A stretch of DNA of 64,000 nt, taken from NCBI GenBank assembly GCA_024680055.1, contig JAILCP010000006.1:1-64000 (forward strand), in the 5' to 3' direction. Each line of letters opens with the position of its first letter. Position 1 is the first letter of the stretch. The notes beneath the pieces were generated by a model. The model saw nothing but the letters and a program-made list of their open reading frames with translations. It had not been told where the DNA came from and searched no databases. Position numbers and translations under genes: made by a program. Shown here in pieces: positions 8,459 to 16,838 of the stretch. The stretch is from Lachnospiraceae bacterium. GTDB lineage: Bacteria > Bacillota > Clostridia > Lachnospirales > Lachnospiraceae.

Positions 8459-9343
8459 ATGATGAAAAAACTGGCCCCTCTGATGCCGGTAATCTCCGGT
8501 ATTATGTTTGGTTCTGCCGGCGTTTTTGTGCGCAAGTTTTATGAGGCCGGATTTGACGGAACCACCATTATATTTGCCAGAATGTCGATTGCGGCAGCGT
8601 TGATGTTTTTATTCCTTTGGATCAGGGATAAAAGCCTTCTTTTGGTGAAAAAAAAGGAGCTGTTGATGATTGGAGTGGCCGCCCTTTTGGGAATGATGGG
8701 ATGTAATATTACTTATAATATTGCAAGCAGGGAGTTGTCTCTGGCGTTTGCTGCGGTGCTTTTAAGTATTGCGCCGGTGTATGTACTGTTTTTGTCTCAT
8801 TTCCTTTTTCAGGAAAAGATTACCGGTAAGAAAATTATGTGCGTCTTTATGACCATTACAGGATGTGTAATGGTCAGTGGAGTGTTGAGCAATAAAGTTG
8901 CTTTTACCCCGGTGGGAGTGATGGCCGGGATTGGCGCAGGGATGTGCTATGGGCTGTACAGCATTTTATCAAAAGTGGTGATGGAGAAGGGGGTAAAAAG
9001 TTACACGGTGACGTTTTACAGCTTGTTGACCATTGCCCTTGTTACAGCGCCTTTTGCCGATTATGGGGTGATGGTTCGCTATGTAGAAGAGGCTCCGGGT
9101 TCCCATAGTGGTTTTTTGTTGTTGCATGCGGTTTGTGTGGCTATGATTTCCTATGTGCTTTTGACCACGTCCATGGGTTATATAGATCCGGGAAAGGCCA
9201 CTATCTTGGCGTCGGATGAGCCTATGGCCGCTATGGTGTTTGGGTGTATCTTTTTTGGAGAAACGCCTACGGTGGTGTCGGTACTGGGACTTTTGTTAAC
9301 GGTTTTGGCCCTTGGAATTTTGTGCAAAAAGGAACAAAATTAA
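8459..9343 (+). CDS. EamA/DMT-family transporter
   Basis: 294 residues, almost wholly hydrophobic with about ten membrane spans in two repeats (EamA domains roughly 8-140 and 152-290), typical of drug/metabolite exporters that move small solutes or amino acids across the cytoplasmic membrane. ISGIMFGSAGVFVRKFY opens the first repeat, and AGIGAGMCYGLYSILSK opens the second. Two ATG codons stand at 8459 and 8462. The purine stretch GAAAGG lies upstream, though spacing is loose. It seems to stand alone; the substrate cannot be told from sequence. Confidence 0.88.
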   Translation: MMKKLAPLMPVISGIMFGSAGVFVRKFYEAGFDGTTIIFARMSIAAALMFLFLWIRDKSLLLVKKKELLMIGVAALLGMMGCNITYNIASRELSLAFAAVLLSIAPVYVLFLSHFLFQEKITGKKIMCVFMTITGCVMVSGVLSNKVAFTPVGVMAGIGAGMCYGLYSILSKVVMEKGVKSYTVTFYSLLTIALVTAPFADYGVMVRYVEEAPGSHSGFLLLHAVCVAMISYVLLTTSMGYIDPGKATILASDEPMAAMVFGCIFFGETPTVVSVLGLLLTVLALGILCKKEQN

Positions 9344-9486
9344 AAAATGCGAATTTTTGGTTAAATTTTGTTCATATTTAGACAAATGTTGTGGTAATGG
9401 TGGTATAATTGCCACAGGAATGTGAGAAACAGCACAGAATCGAAATAAGGATGTTGTTTTTAATAAAAGTGAGGAGGGCTTAGACA

Positions 9487-10461
9487 ATGGGCTTATTTAA
9501 CAGAACCTATGAACCGGTACAGCCTGTTCAGGAGACAACAAAGAATAATAATGATGAATTAAAGAATCAGCTTTCAGGAATGAAAGAATCAGTGAAGAAT
9601 GCAACTTCTTACAGGGACAAGCTTGAAGATGAAGAAGCCAAGGCAGCTCAGTGTGTGGCGGATATTAAAGAGTCTTTCGATCTTGTGCAGGAGCGTTATA
9701 ATACGATTAGTGATGGAATGGAGAGTTTTCAGAATGAATTCAAATCCATCAGTAGGGTAACAGAGCATTTTGAGGAGATTATTCAGGAATTGATGGAGAC
9801 AGCAGATAACTCCACAGAAGGAATGCATAAAGTAGATAAAAGTTCTGATTCCGTAGCAGAAACCTTAGCCACCATGCAGGGTGTATTCGACGAATTCCAG
9901 AAGAGCTTTGATGAAATTAAAGAGAAAGTGAATCAGATTAACGGATTTGCGACTCAGACCAACCTTTTGGCATTAAACGCATCCATTGAGGCAGCACGTG
10001 CCGGCGAAGCAGGAAAAGGTTTCGCGGTAGTTGCGACAGAAGTTAATAAGCTCTCACAGGAAATCAAAGATGTGGTTGCTGAAATTGATGGAAGTATGGA
10101 TGAACTTGGTAATAACAACACCAGATTACTTCATTCTCTGGATGACACCAAGGTGGCCATTGATACATCACATAAGAACATTGTGGAAACAGAAGAAGTC
10201 ATTGATTCCATTCGTACCGTAGCGGATAAGGTAAAAGAGGAAAGCGATTCCATGGCCGGCGCTTTAAGCGGATTGGATGGCGAGTTCAACGGTGTGGTCG
10301 GCAACGTGGAGGAATGCCAGGGATACTTTGGTGACTTATCCGGTAATATTGATAATTTAGAGGATGCGTTCGCTTCCAAGCATGAATATGCAGACGGAAT
10401 GAGCAGTTCTATTGATGATATTAAAGCTGCCGTAGATACCATTGCAAAAACATGTAAATAA
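9487..10461 (+). CDS. Cytoplasmic methyl-accepting chemotaxis-type protein
   Basis: 324 residues without signal peptide or membrane span. The C-terminal half contains the conserved hairpin tip of chemoreceptors, [29 protein letters not shown] (quoted in two parts: [19 protein letters not shown] and [10 protein letters not shown]), which binds CheA and CheW. The N-terminal 100 residues are charged and helical, probably coiled coil, with no recognised sensor domain. It is therefore a soluble receptor sensing an internal or protein-borne signal. A well-spaced GGAGGG ribosome site precedes the ATG, TATAAT lies near 9405, and a strong terminator follows, so it is a single-gene unit. No flagellar or che genes are in the window. 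Confidence 0.88.
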   Translation: MGLFNRTYEPVQPVQETTKNNNDELKNQLSGMKESVKNATSYRDKLEDEEAKAAQCVADIKESFDLVQERYNTISDGMESFQNEFKSISRVTEHFEEIIQELMETADNSTEGMHKVDKSSDSVAETLATMQGVFDEFQKSFDEIKEKVNQINGFATQTNLLALNASIEAARAGEAGKGFAVVATEVNKLSQEIKDVVAEIDGSMDELGNNNTRLLHSLDDTKVAIDTSHKNIVETEEVIDSIRTVADKVKEESDSMAGALSGLDGEFNGVVGNVEECQGYFGDLSGNIDNLEDAFASKHEYADGMSSSIDDIKAAVDTIAKTCK

Positions 10462-10473
10462 TGATGAACATTT

Positions 10474-10512
10474 CCCTCCTTACTATGCGAAAGTGTAAGG
10501 AGGGTTTTTTTT
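10474..10512 (+). terminator. Intrinsic terminator after the soluble chemoreceptor
   Basis: CCCTCCTTAC pairs with GTAAGGAGGG, with loop about TATGCGAAAGT, followed by eight T. Confidence 0.93.
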
Positions 10513-10527
10513 CAGAGGGGGGATAGA

Positions 10528-11661
10528 ATGGATAACAAAATTCAGGAACAACAAATTCAAAATCGAGATAAGATTATAGTAAGAACCAGTATGGTTGGAA
10601 TCATTGCCAATATTTTTCTGGCAGGATTCAAGGCGGTGGTAGGAATTATTACCAATTCCATTGCAGTTACGCTGGATGCGGTGAACAATCTTTCCGATGC
10701 CTTGTCTTCGGTGATTACCATTGTGGGAACCAAGCTTGCGGGAAAGAAGCCGGACAAGAAGCATCCGCTGGGCTATGGTCGTATTGAATATCTTAGTGCT
10801 ATGGTGGTGGCAGTCATTGTCTTATATGCAGGTGTGACTTCCATGGTGGAATCGGTAAAGAAGATTATTCACCCGGAAAAAGCAAGTTACACCACAGTGT
10901 CATTGATTATCATTGCAGTTGCCATTGCGGTAAAAATTGTGCTCGGCCGTTACGTGAAATCTCAGGGTGACAAGGTAAAATCCGGAGCCCTTTCCGCATC
11001 CGGAGCAGATGCCATGTTTGATGCGGTGCTTTCTGCATCTGTTTTGGCATCAGCTATTATATTTAAAGTGTCAGGCATTTCATTAGAAGCATTTGTCGGA
11101 GCAATTATATCAGGATTTATTATTAAGTCCGGCTTGGAAATGCTAAAAGAAACTGTGGGAGACATCCTTGGAAAACGAGCAGATGCAGCCCTTGTAAAAG
11201 AGTTAAAACACATTATCGCCAGTGAAGAGCACGTACGTGGAGCCTATGATGTGGTCATCAGTAATTACGGACCGAATCAGAATTATGCATCAGTCCATGT
11301 GGAGCTTCCGGATACCATGACGGTAGATCAGGTGGATGTGTTGACAAGAAAGATTATGGCGGATGTATTTAAGAAAACCGGAGTCATTTTAACGGGAGTG
11401 GGTGTCTATTCTTACAATACCAAAGATGATGAGGCAGCCCGCATCCGTAATAAGATAATGGAAGAAGTTATGAAAAATGATTTTGCCCTTCAAATGCACG
11501 GTTTTTATGCAGATGTGGAGGCAAAGGTGGTTCGTTTTGACGTGGTGCTTCGTTTTGGAGTGAAAGCAGAAGATGCCATTAAAAAGATGACACAACAGTT
11601 AAAGCAGTTCTATCCGGAGTATGACATTATCATTGCACCGGACATTGACGTATCTGATTGA
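10528..11661 (+). CDS. Cation diffusion facilitator, probable manganese exporter (MntE-like)
   Basis: 377 residues: six membrane spans (about 20-215) and a long cytoplasmic domain (215-377) that is larger than the usual CDF tail. The TM2 segment LDAVNNLSDA and the TM5 segment ADAMFDAVLS carry the metal site. The Asn/Asp pattern in TM2 and Asp-x3-Asp in TM5 resemble the Mn2+-exporting MntE group rather than His-containing zinc exporters. That substrate call is inference from the family. AGAGGGGGG precedes the start, and the preceding terminator isolates it from the chemoreceptor. A CIRCE element begins 32 bases after its stop. Confidence 0.85.
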   Translation: MDNKIQEQQIQNRDKIIVRTSMVGIIANIFLAGFKAVVGIITNSIAVTLDAVNNLSDALSSVITIVGTKLAGKKPDKKHPLGYGRIEYLSAMVVAVIVLYAGVTSMVESVKKIIHPEKASYTTVSLIIIAVAIAVKIVLGRYVKSQGDKVKSGALSASGADAMFDAVLSASVLASAIIFKVSGISLEAFVGAIISGFIIKSGLEMLKETVGDILGKRADAALVKELKHIIASEEHVRGAYDVVISNYGPNQNYASVHVELPDTMTVDQVDVLTRKIMADVFKKTGVILTGVGVYSYNTKDDEAARIRNKIMEEVMKNDFALQMHGFYADVEAKVVRFDVVLRFGVKAEDAIKKMTQQLKQFYPEYDIIIAPDIDVSD

Positions 11662-11692
11662 GAATAAGTTCAAATGAAAAAGTAAGACAGAA

Positions 11693-11719
11693 TTAGCACT
11701 CGCGGTTGACGAGTGCTAA
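11693..11719 (+). promoter_or_regulatory. CIRCE element (HrcA operator)
   Basis: TTAGCACTC (11693-11701), a 9-base spacer, GAGTGCTAA (11711-11719): a perfect match to the canonical inverted repeat bound by the heat-shock repressor HrcA. It overlaps a possible -35 (TTGACG, 11706-11711). The downstream gene is a thioesterase, not groESL or hrcA-dnaK, which is unusual. Confidence 0.92.
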
Positions 11720-11738
11720 TTCTAGTGTTAAGCTACCA

Positions 11739-11767
11739 TTGTTAGGATGGATAAAACGGATTATAAT
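11739..11767 (+). promoter_or_regulatory. Promoter of the thioesterase gene
   Basis: TTGTTA (11739-11744), 17-base spacer, TATAAT (11762-11767), 23 bases before the start codon. An alternative start of transcription from TTGACG inside CIRCE has only a poor -10 (TAAGCT, 11729-11734). Confidence 0.55.
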
Positions 11768-11790
11768 CGGAAACAGAAGGAGGAATTTTC

Positions 11791-12243
11791 ATGAAAAACG
11801 AAGTGCAGGTTAGCAAAGAAATAGAGGATATTGAAATTGTTCCTTATGAGCATCATACCCATTACCATGAGACATGTCAGCAGGGCGTGGTTCATCATTC
11901 TCATTATATTAAGTGGATGGAAGATGCCCGCATGGATTTAATGGAGCAGCTTGGCCTGGGTTATGCCCAGATGGAAGATATGGAAATTATGTCACCTATG
12001 CTTTCCTTATCTGTGGAATACCGCAGCGATGTGAAATTTGATGAAGTGGTGGTCATTGAAACAAAACTGGTGTCCTACGACGGACACAATATGGAAGTGG
12101 CCTATCGAATGATAGACAAGAAAACAGGGGAATGCAGGGCAGTGGCCAAGAGCAAACATTGCTTTGTAAATAAAGGCGGAATACCTATTTCATTTAAGAG
12201 GGTATATCCGGAACTTGATACCAAGTTTTTTGAGTTTACATAA
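11791..12243 (+). CDS. Hotdog-fold acyl-CoA thioesterase (4HBT/YbgC type)
   Basis: 150 residues, the normal size for a single hotdog domain that hydrolyses acyl-CoA or acyl-ACP thioesters. The signature YHETCQQGVVHHSHYIKWME (about 27-46) aligns with the family pattern Y-x-E-T-D-x-x-G-x-V-x-x-x-x-Y, except that Cys stands where many members have the catalytic Asp. The histidine-rich stretch HHTHYH precedes it. AAGGAGG is well placed before the ATG. A perfect CIRCE element upstream suggests HrcA control, hence induction under protein-folding stress. A weak terminator hairpin separates it from the hydrolase. Confidence 0.85.
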   Translation: MKNEVQVSKEIEDIEIVPYEHHTHYHETCQQGVVHHSHYIKWMEDARMDLMEQLGLGYAQMEDMEIMSPMLSLSVEYRSDVKFDEVVVIETKLVSYDGHNMEVAYRMIDKKTGECRAVAKSKHCFVNKGGIPISFKRVYPELDTKFFEFT

Positions 12244-12246
12244 GAA

Positions 12247-12282
12247 GGAGCCACGGAGTCATCTTTGTGGCTCCTTTGGCTT
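12247..12282 (+). terminator. Weak intrinsic terminator after the thioesterase
   Basis: GGAGCCAC pairs with GTGGCTCC (12-base loop), followed by TTTGGCTT. The short T run suggests partial read-through into the hydrolase. Confidence 0.6.
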
Positions 12283-12300
12283 AAGTAGAAAGGATACAGC

Positions 12301-13077
12301 ATGAAATTCTATGAATACGGAAAGAAAAATGAAGCAACGGTGGTAATGATTCATGGTGCTTTTATGTCCTATGAAATGTTACAGCCCTTGGCCGATGAAC
12401 TGAAAAAGCATTATCATGTGATTCTGGTAAGTCTGCCGGGCCATGAAACCAAGGACGAGGAAGAGTTTACCACCATATGGAACATTGCAAAACGTATTGA
12501 GACTGCCCTTTGGATGAGGGGACTTGGACATATTCACTGCCTTTACGGATTGTCTGTTGGCGGTGCTGTGGCCATGAGAATCCTGGCAGATCAGCGTATG
12601 CGAATTGATACGGCCATTATTGATGCAGGAATTACACCGCGTCCTTTGGCGCAACTTCCGGCGAGAATCAGAATGGCCAAGGAGGCAAGTGTTGCCCTGG
12701 CGGTAAAAAAGAATCCATCGCTTTTGTACAAAACACTTCCTACAAGGGAGTACCCAAAAAACATGGCAGATAAGATTTATGAAGTGTTACAGGGGATGAG
12801 TTTTACCACTTTGAAAAATATGCTTTATACCATCGATAACTATTATATGCCAACGGTATTTCCTAGGATTTCCACAAAGGTTCAGTATTGGTACGGAGAA
12901 GAAGAGTCAGAGGATCGAAAGAGAGATTTTGCATTTGTAAATAAATATATTCCAAATATAACTTTTGAAAAAATGCCTGGTATGAACCATGGACAATATG
13001 TGCTTAGTTATCCGAAAGAAGCAGCACAGAAAATGGAGGAATTAATGGAAGGAACGAGAAAAAGGATAAATAAATGA
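12301..13077 (+). CDS. Alpha/beta hydrolase
   Basis: 258 residues, cytosolic. The oxyanion region VVMIHGAFMS, nucleophile elbow YGLSVGGAVA (Ser about 92), and late histidine in GMNHGQYV fit the serine-hydrolase triad. The substrate is unknown; esterase, lipase or thioesterase activity are all possible. It overlaps the MATE pump gene by 4 bases (ATGA), so the two are co-translated. Together with the thioesterase upstream this may be a small acyl-chain or detergent-stress unit, which is inference. Confidence 0.85.
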   Translation: MKFYEYGKKNEATVVMIHGAFMSYEMLQPLADELKKHYHVILVSLPGHETKDEEEFTTIWNIAKRIETALWMRGLGHIHCLYGLSVGGAVAMRILADQRMRIDTAIIDAGITPRPLAQLPARIRMAKEASVALAVKKNPSLLYKTLPTREYPKNMADKIYEVLQGMSFTTLKNMLYTIDNYYMPTVFPRISTKVQYWYGEEESEDRKRDFAFVNKYIPNITFEKMPGMNHGQYVLSYPKEAAQKMEELMEGTRKRINK

Positions 13078-14462
13078 GAAAGTATATAGGAACAAAACAG
13101 TTTTATAAAAATACGTTGACATTGATGATTCCCATGGTGATTCAAAATGTGGTAACCAACTTTGTCAGTATGTTGGATAATATTATGGTGGGACAACTTG
13201 GAACGGCGCCTATGAGCGGCGTTTCCATCGTGAACCAGTTTATTTTTATTTTTAATCTTACCTTGTTTGGATCTTTGGCAGGTCCAACCATATTTGGAGC
13301 GCAGTTTTACGGAAAGGGAGATCACGAAGGTCAAAAACAGACCATGCGATTTCGAATGATTGCGGCTCTTTGCATCATTGTGCTTTTTGCCACAATTTAT
13401 CTGATGTTTACAGAACCCCTTTTATCTCTTTACATTTCCAAAAACGACGATGCTTATGCCAAGGCAAAAACCCTTGCTTATGGCATGGAGTATATGAAAT
13501 ACATTGTAATCAGTATGTTGCCCTTTGGAATCAGCCAGGCTTACTCTTCGGTAATCAGAGAGTGCGGGGAGACCAAAATCCCTATGATCGGTTCCTTAAT
13601 GGCAGTTCTTGTGAATCTGGTGCTGGACTACGGCCTGATTTTCGGAAAATTGGGAATGCCTTGTCTTGGGGTAAAAGGTGCGGCCATTGCCACTGTGGTG
13701 GCAAAAACTGTGGAGGCCATGGTTGTGGTTTTCTGGGCCCATACCCATCAGGAAAAGAACCGATATATCCCAGGGTTATATCGTGGTTTTGCCATAGAAC
13801 CTCAACTGTGTAAGCATATGTTTCGCAAGGGATTGCCCCTTCTCATTAACGAATTTTTGTGGGTGGCAGGGGTATCTGCCATTGCCCAGTGCTATTCGGT
13901 GAGAGGACTTGACGTGGTGGGAGCAAGAAACATTGCCATGGTCATTGTGAACCTGTTTGGGGTAATCTATATTCAAATCGGGGCCGCCACATCCATTATT
14001 CTTGGAAATACCCTTGGGGCCGGAAAACTAAAAGAAGCAGAGAAGTATGCGGGCTGGCTGATGGCTTTTGCTCTCTTTGTTTCCACGGTTGTGGGACTGA
14101 TTGCCTTTCCAACCGCCTTCTGGTTCCCAAACATGTACAACACCACCGGGGAGATTTTGGAACTGGCTACTTACATCATTCTCACTTCTGCTGTGTGTAT
14201 GCCTATGTGGTCCTATTCCAATGTGTGTTACAACGTGCTTCGAAGCGGAGGAAAAACAGGAATCACCTTTCTTTTTGACTTTGTTTTTACCTGGGGAATT
14301 CAGATTCCCATATGCTACTTTTTAGCCTATCATACGCAGATGCCGTTTAAAATTTTATATGTAGTGGTGATTTATACCGAAATCATCAAAGACATGATAG
14401 GATATTTTATGGTGAAAAGTGGATTCTGGGTACAAAATATCGTCGAAAAAGTGAAAGTTTAA
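13074..14462 (+). CDS. MATE-family efflux transporter
   Basis: 462 residues, about twelve membrane spans in two bundles. The opening [31 protein letters not shown] segment ([12 protein letters not shown], then [10 protein letters not shown]) and the repeated motif in the second half ([14 protein letters not shown]) are typical of sodium- or proton-driven drug/metabolite exporters. It overlaps the hydrolase gene upstream. Two other MATE genes lie in the window (about 55008 and 61939), but this one is not a close duplicate of them by eye. Substrate unknown. Confidence 0.92.
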   Translation: MRKYIGTKQFYKNTLTLMIPMVIQNVVTNFVSMLDNIMVGQLGTAPMSGVSIVNQFIFIFNLTLFGSLAGPTIFGAQFYGKGDHEGQKQTMRFRMIAALCIIVLFATIYLMFTEPLLSLYISKNDDAYAKAKTLAYGMEYMKYIVISMLPFGISQAYSSVIRECGETKIPMIGSLMAVLVNLVLDYGLIFGKLGMPCLGVKGAAIATVVAKTVEAMVVVFWAHTHQEKNRYIPGLYRGFAIEPQLCKHMFRKGLPLLINEFLWVAGVSAIAQCYSVRGLDVVGARNIAMVIVNLFGVIYIQIGAATSIILGNTLGAGKLKEAEKYAGWLMAFALFVSTVVGLIAFPTAFWFPNMYNTTGEILELATYIILTSAVCMPMWSYSNVCYNVLRSGGKTGITFLFDFVFTWGIQIPICYFLAYHTQMPFKILYVVVIYTEIIKDMIGYFMVKSGFWVQNIVEKVKV

Positions 14463-14472
14463 TGTTGATATA

Positions 14473-14502
14473 TTGCAATTGGTTCAAAGAATACTTTATA
14501 AT
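14473..14502 (+). promoter_or_regulatory. Promoter of the transmembrane chemoreceptor
   Basis: TTGCAA (14473-14478), 18-base spacer, TATAAT (14497-14502). It lies upstream of the chosen start at 14545 and inside an in-frame extension from a TTG codon, which argues against that longer start. Confidence 0.65.
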
Positions 14503-14544
14503 ATGATAGGACTCGTAAGACACATTTTAGGGAGGTTGAAACGA

Positions 14545-16566
14545 ATGAATAATGAAACAAAGGAGATGCCAAAGGTAAAGAAAATCAGCGGTAAATTGCT
14601 GAGCGTAATTTTACCGGTAACGTTTGTGGGTATTTTGGTTATGGTGGCTGTGGCAACCTTGTTCGGTAAGAACTTGATTACCACTCTTTTGAACACGTCA
14701 CTGGAAGAAAAAGTAAACGCAGATGCAGGTGCGGTGAACAAGGATCTCAGTTCCACATTTTATTATTTAAATGGAATTGCAGATACTGTGGAAAGTCAGG
14801 AATTTAAAAATGATGCAGTGTTAAAGAAATACTTAAAAGGAACCATGGGTCGTTATGATATGATTCCAACCGGTACCTACATTGCATTCAGCAACGGTGA
14901 TTACGTGGATCCATCCGATTGGGAACCGGACACCGATGTAAGGGAGAAGGGCTGGTATATTGAAGGAATGAAGCATGACGATAATCTGTTTTACTTCTAT
15001 GATGTACCGTATTTTGATGCCAATACCGGAAAGCTTTGCGCAACGGTGGTACGTCACGTAAAACTTCAGGATGGTAGAGACGGTGTTCTGTGTAGCGATC
15101 TTATGATGTCAGCAGAACAGGAGTATTTAAATAAAGTTAAGGTATACGGAAGCGGCCGTGCCATGATGGTAACTTCCCAGGGGTTAGTACTTAGCTATGA
15201 AAAAGCAGAAAGTGCCGGAAAGAATCTTTCTGAATTAACAAACGATCCTTTGATTACTTCCATGGAAGAAGTAGTGAAGGGCGATGACGGAAAAGTTACA
15301 ACAGTAAAAGGTAAATCTGAAAAATACTATGCAGTTGCAAAAACCATTGACGGAACAGACTGGAAGGTTATTATTTACGCTAAGGCAAGCGAAGTACTTG
15401 CAGATGTATTCCATATGGTTTATGTGGTAGCCGGTGTAATTATTCTTTTGATGATTGCAATTGTGGTCATTTTATCCGCAGCCATCAAACGTCTGATTCG
15501 TAAACCGGTGGCTCAGTTAACAGAGAACATTGAGCATATTACCCAGGGTGATTTCACTGTTGAAATTCACGAAAAAGGAAACGATGAGATTGCATATATG
15601 AATTCCACAATGAAGAAGTTCATTGAAAATATGCGTGCAACCATCAGCAATATTCAGGAAATCTCCTCAAGACTGGAGGTAGATTCCAAAAAATCCCGTG
15701 ATACAGCAGATGTATTAAAGGGTGAAGCAAAAGAACAGTCCAATTCCATGGAAGATATTTTACAGACCATGGACAACATGGCAGAGGCAGTTACTGAGGT
15801 TGCAGAAGACGCAACCAACTTAGCACAGATTGTATCCGATCTTACTTCTGCAGAAGAAGCGCTTCAGATGAGTATGCAGGATTTGGTTGGACGTGCAGAT
15901 GCCGGTGAAAAAGACATGACCAAGGTAAGCAATGGTATGGGTGATGTGGTTACATCCATGGGCGAAATGAACGGAGCGGTTCAGGCAGTGGATGAGGCAG
16001 CAGAGCAGATCAACAAGATTGTTGATATGATTAGCAACATTGCCAGCCAGACCAACCTTTTATCCTTAAATGCTTCCATTGAAGCAGCACGTGCCGGTGA
16101 GGCAGGTAAAGGATTTGCGGTTGTTGCTACAGAAATCGGACAGCTGGCCAATGATTCTGATGATGCTACAAAACAGATTGCAGTGATTATTCAGGATATG
16201 ACTCAGAGAGTTCGTGAATTGGCAACCAAGTCTGAGGAAAATACAGAAATGATCAACGGCAGTGCAGAATCCGTTAAGAATGCGGCCGAAATCTTCTCAA
16301 AGATTACACAGTCCCTTGGAGAGGCAAGCAGTACCTTGGATGAAATGGCAGCCAAGATGAGCAATGTAAATGAAGTTGCTATGAACATGGCTTCCGTATC
16401 CGAAGAGCAGTCAGCATCAACGGAAGAAATTACAGCAACCATTACCAACTTAACAGAAAGTTCCAAGAACGTTGCAGAATCCAGTAATATTGTGGCCCAT
16501 ACGTCCACAGAGGCAACCGAAGCAGCGGATCAGTTGGATGAAAGTATGAGATACTTTAATATTTAA
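14545..16566 (+). CDS. Transmembrane methyl-accepting chemotaxis protein
   Basis: 673 residues from the ATG at 14545, which has GGGAGG at ideal spacing. An in-frame TTG 24 codons upstream is rejected because a promoter overlaps it. Order: short charged N terminus, TM1 (about 19-40), extracellular Cache-like sensor (about 45-300, with [11 protein letters not shown] and [16 protein letters not shown] segments), TM2 (about 310-332), HAMP (about 333-390), and a long signalling domain with the conserved tip [19 protein letters not shown]. Ligand unknown; Cache sensors usually bind small metabolites such as amino acids or organic acids. A strong bidirectional terminator follows. No flagellar genes are nearby. 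Confidence 0.92.
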   Translation: MNNETKEMPKVKKISGKLLSVILPVTFVGILVMVAVATLFGKNLITTLLNTSLEEKVNADAGAVNKDLSSTFYYLNGIADTVESQEFKNDAVLKKYLKGTMGRYDMIPTGTYIAFSNGDYVDPSDWEPDTDVREKGWYIEGMKHDDNLFYFYDVPYFDANTGKLCATVVRHVKLQDGRDGVLCSDLMMSAEQEYLNKVKVYGSGRAMMVTSQGLVLSYEKAESAGKNLSELTNDPLITSMEEVVKGDDGKVTTVKGKSEKYYAVAKTIDGTDWKVIIYAKASEVLADVFHMVYVVAGVIILLMIAIVVILSAAIKRLIRKPVAQLTENIEHITQGDFTVEIHEKGNDEIAYMNSTMKKFIENMRATISNIQEISSRLEVDSKKSRDTADVLKGEAKEQSNSMEDILQTMDNMAEAVTEVAEDATNLAQIVSDLTSAEEALQMSMQDLVGRADAGEKDMTKVSNGMGDVVTSMGEMNGAVQAVDEAAEQINKIVDMISNIASQTNLLSLNASIEAARAGEAGKGFAVVATEIGQLANDSDDATKQIAVIIQDMTQRVRELATKSEENTEMINGSAESVKNAAEIFSKITQSLGEASSTLDEMAAKMSNVNEVAMNMASVSEEQSASTEEITATITNLTESSKNVAESSNIVAHTSTEATEAADQLDESMRYFNI

Positions 16567-16581
16567 AGAAGTAATCAAACG

Positions 16582-16619
16582 AAAACGGATGCATCGAGAA
16601 ATCGATGCATCCGTTTTTG
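16582..16619. terminator. Bidirectional intrinsic terminator between the chemoreceptor and copA
   Basis: AAAACGGATGCATCG pairs perfectly with CGATGCATCCGTTTT around AGAAAT. It has T on the right and A on the left, so it can stop transcription from both converging genes. Confidence 0.95.
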
Positions 16620-16637
16620 ATTTAAAAAGTTTTTGGA

Positions 16638-16838
16638 TTATCCAAGGTAAGTATATCCCGCATCTTCAATGGCGGCCTTGATGGTGTCATCAGATACGTC
16701 AGAAGCCAAGGTAAGTACAGCACCGGTATCTTTATTTACATCGGCAGCGGTAACACCCTCGAGGCCTTCCAATACTTTTTTAACACGAGCTTCGCAATGC
16801 TCACACATCATTCCCTGAATTTTTACTTCTTTTGTCAT
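16638..16838 (-). CDS. Possible internal-start copper chaperone (CopZ-like) within copA
   Basis: Inside the copA frame an ATG (16838-16836) is preceded by AAAGGAG (complement of 16847-16853) with an 8-base gap, an ideal Shine-Dalgarno arrangement for this genome. Translation from it gives a 66-residue protein starting MTKEVKIQGMMCEHCEARVK, the size and shape of a free CopZ/HMA chaperone with a CxxC copper site. The upstream linker (polar, Asn/Ser/Glu-rich) looks like a former intergenic gap read in frame. I infer two products, full CopA and free chaperone, similar in outcome to the frameshift-made chaperone of E. coli copA. Direct evidence for internal initiation is not available from sequence. 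Confidence 0.55.
   Translation of the reverse strand: MTKEVKIQGMMCEHCEARVKKVLEGLEGVTAADVNKDTGAVLTLASDVSDDTIKAAIEDAGYTYLG

Noticed and set aside
14473..14544. Longer start (TTG) of the chemoreceptor
   Set aside because: The codons overlap a promoter, and a much better ribosome site precedes ATG 14545.
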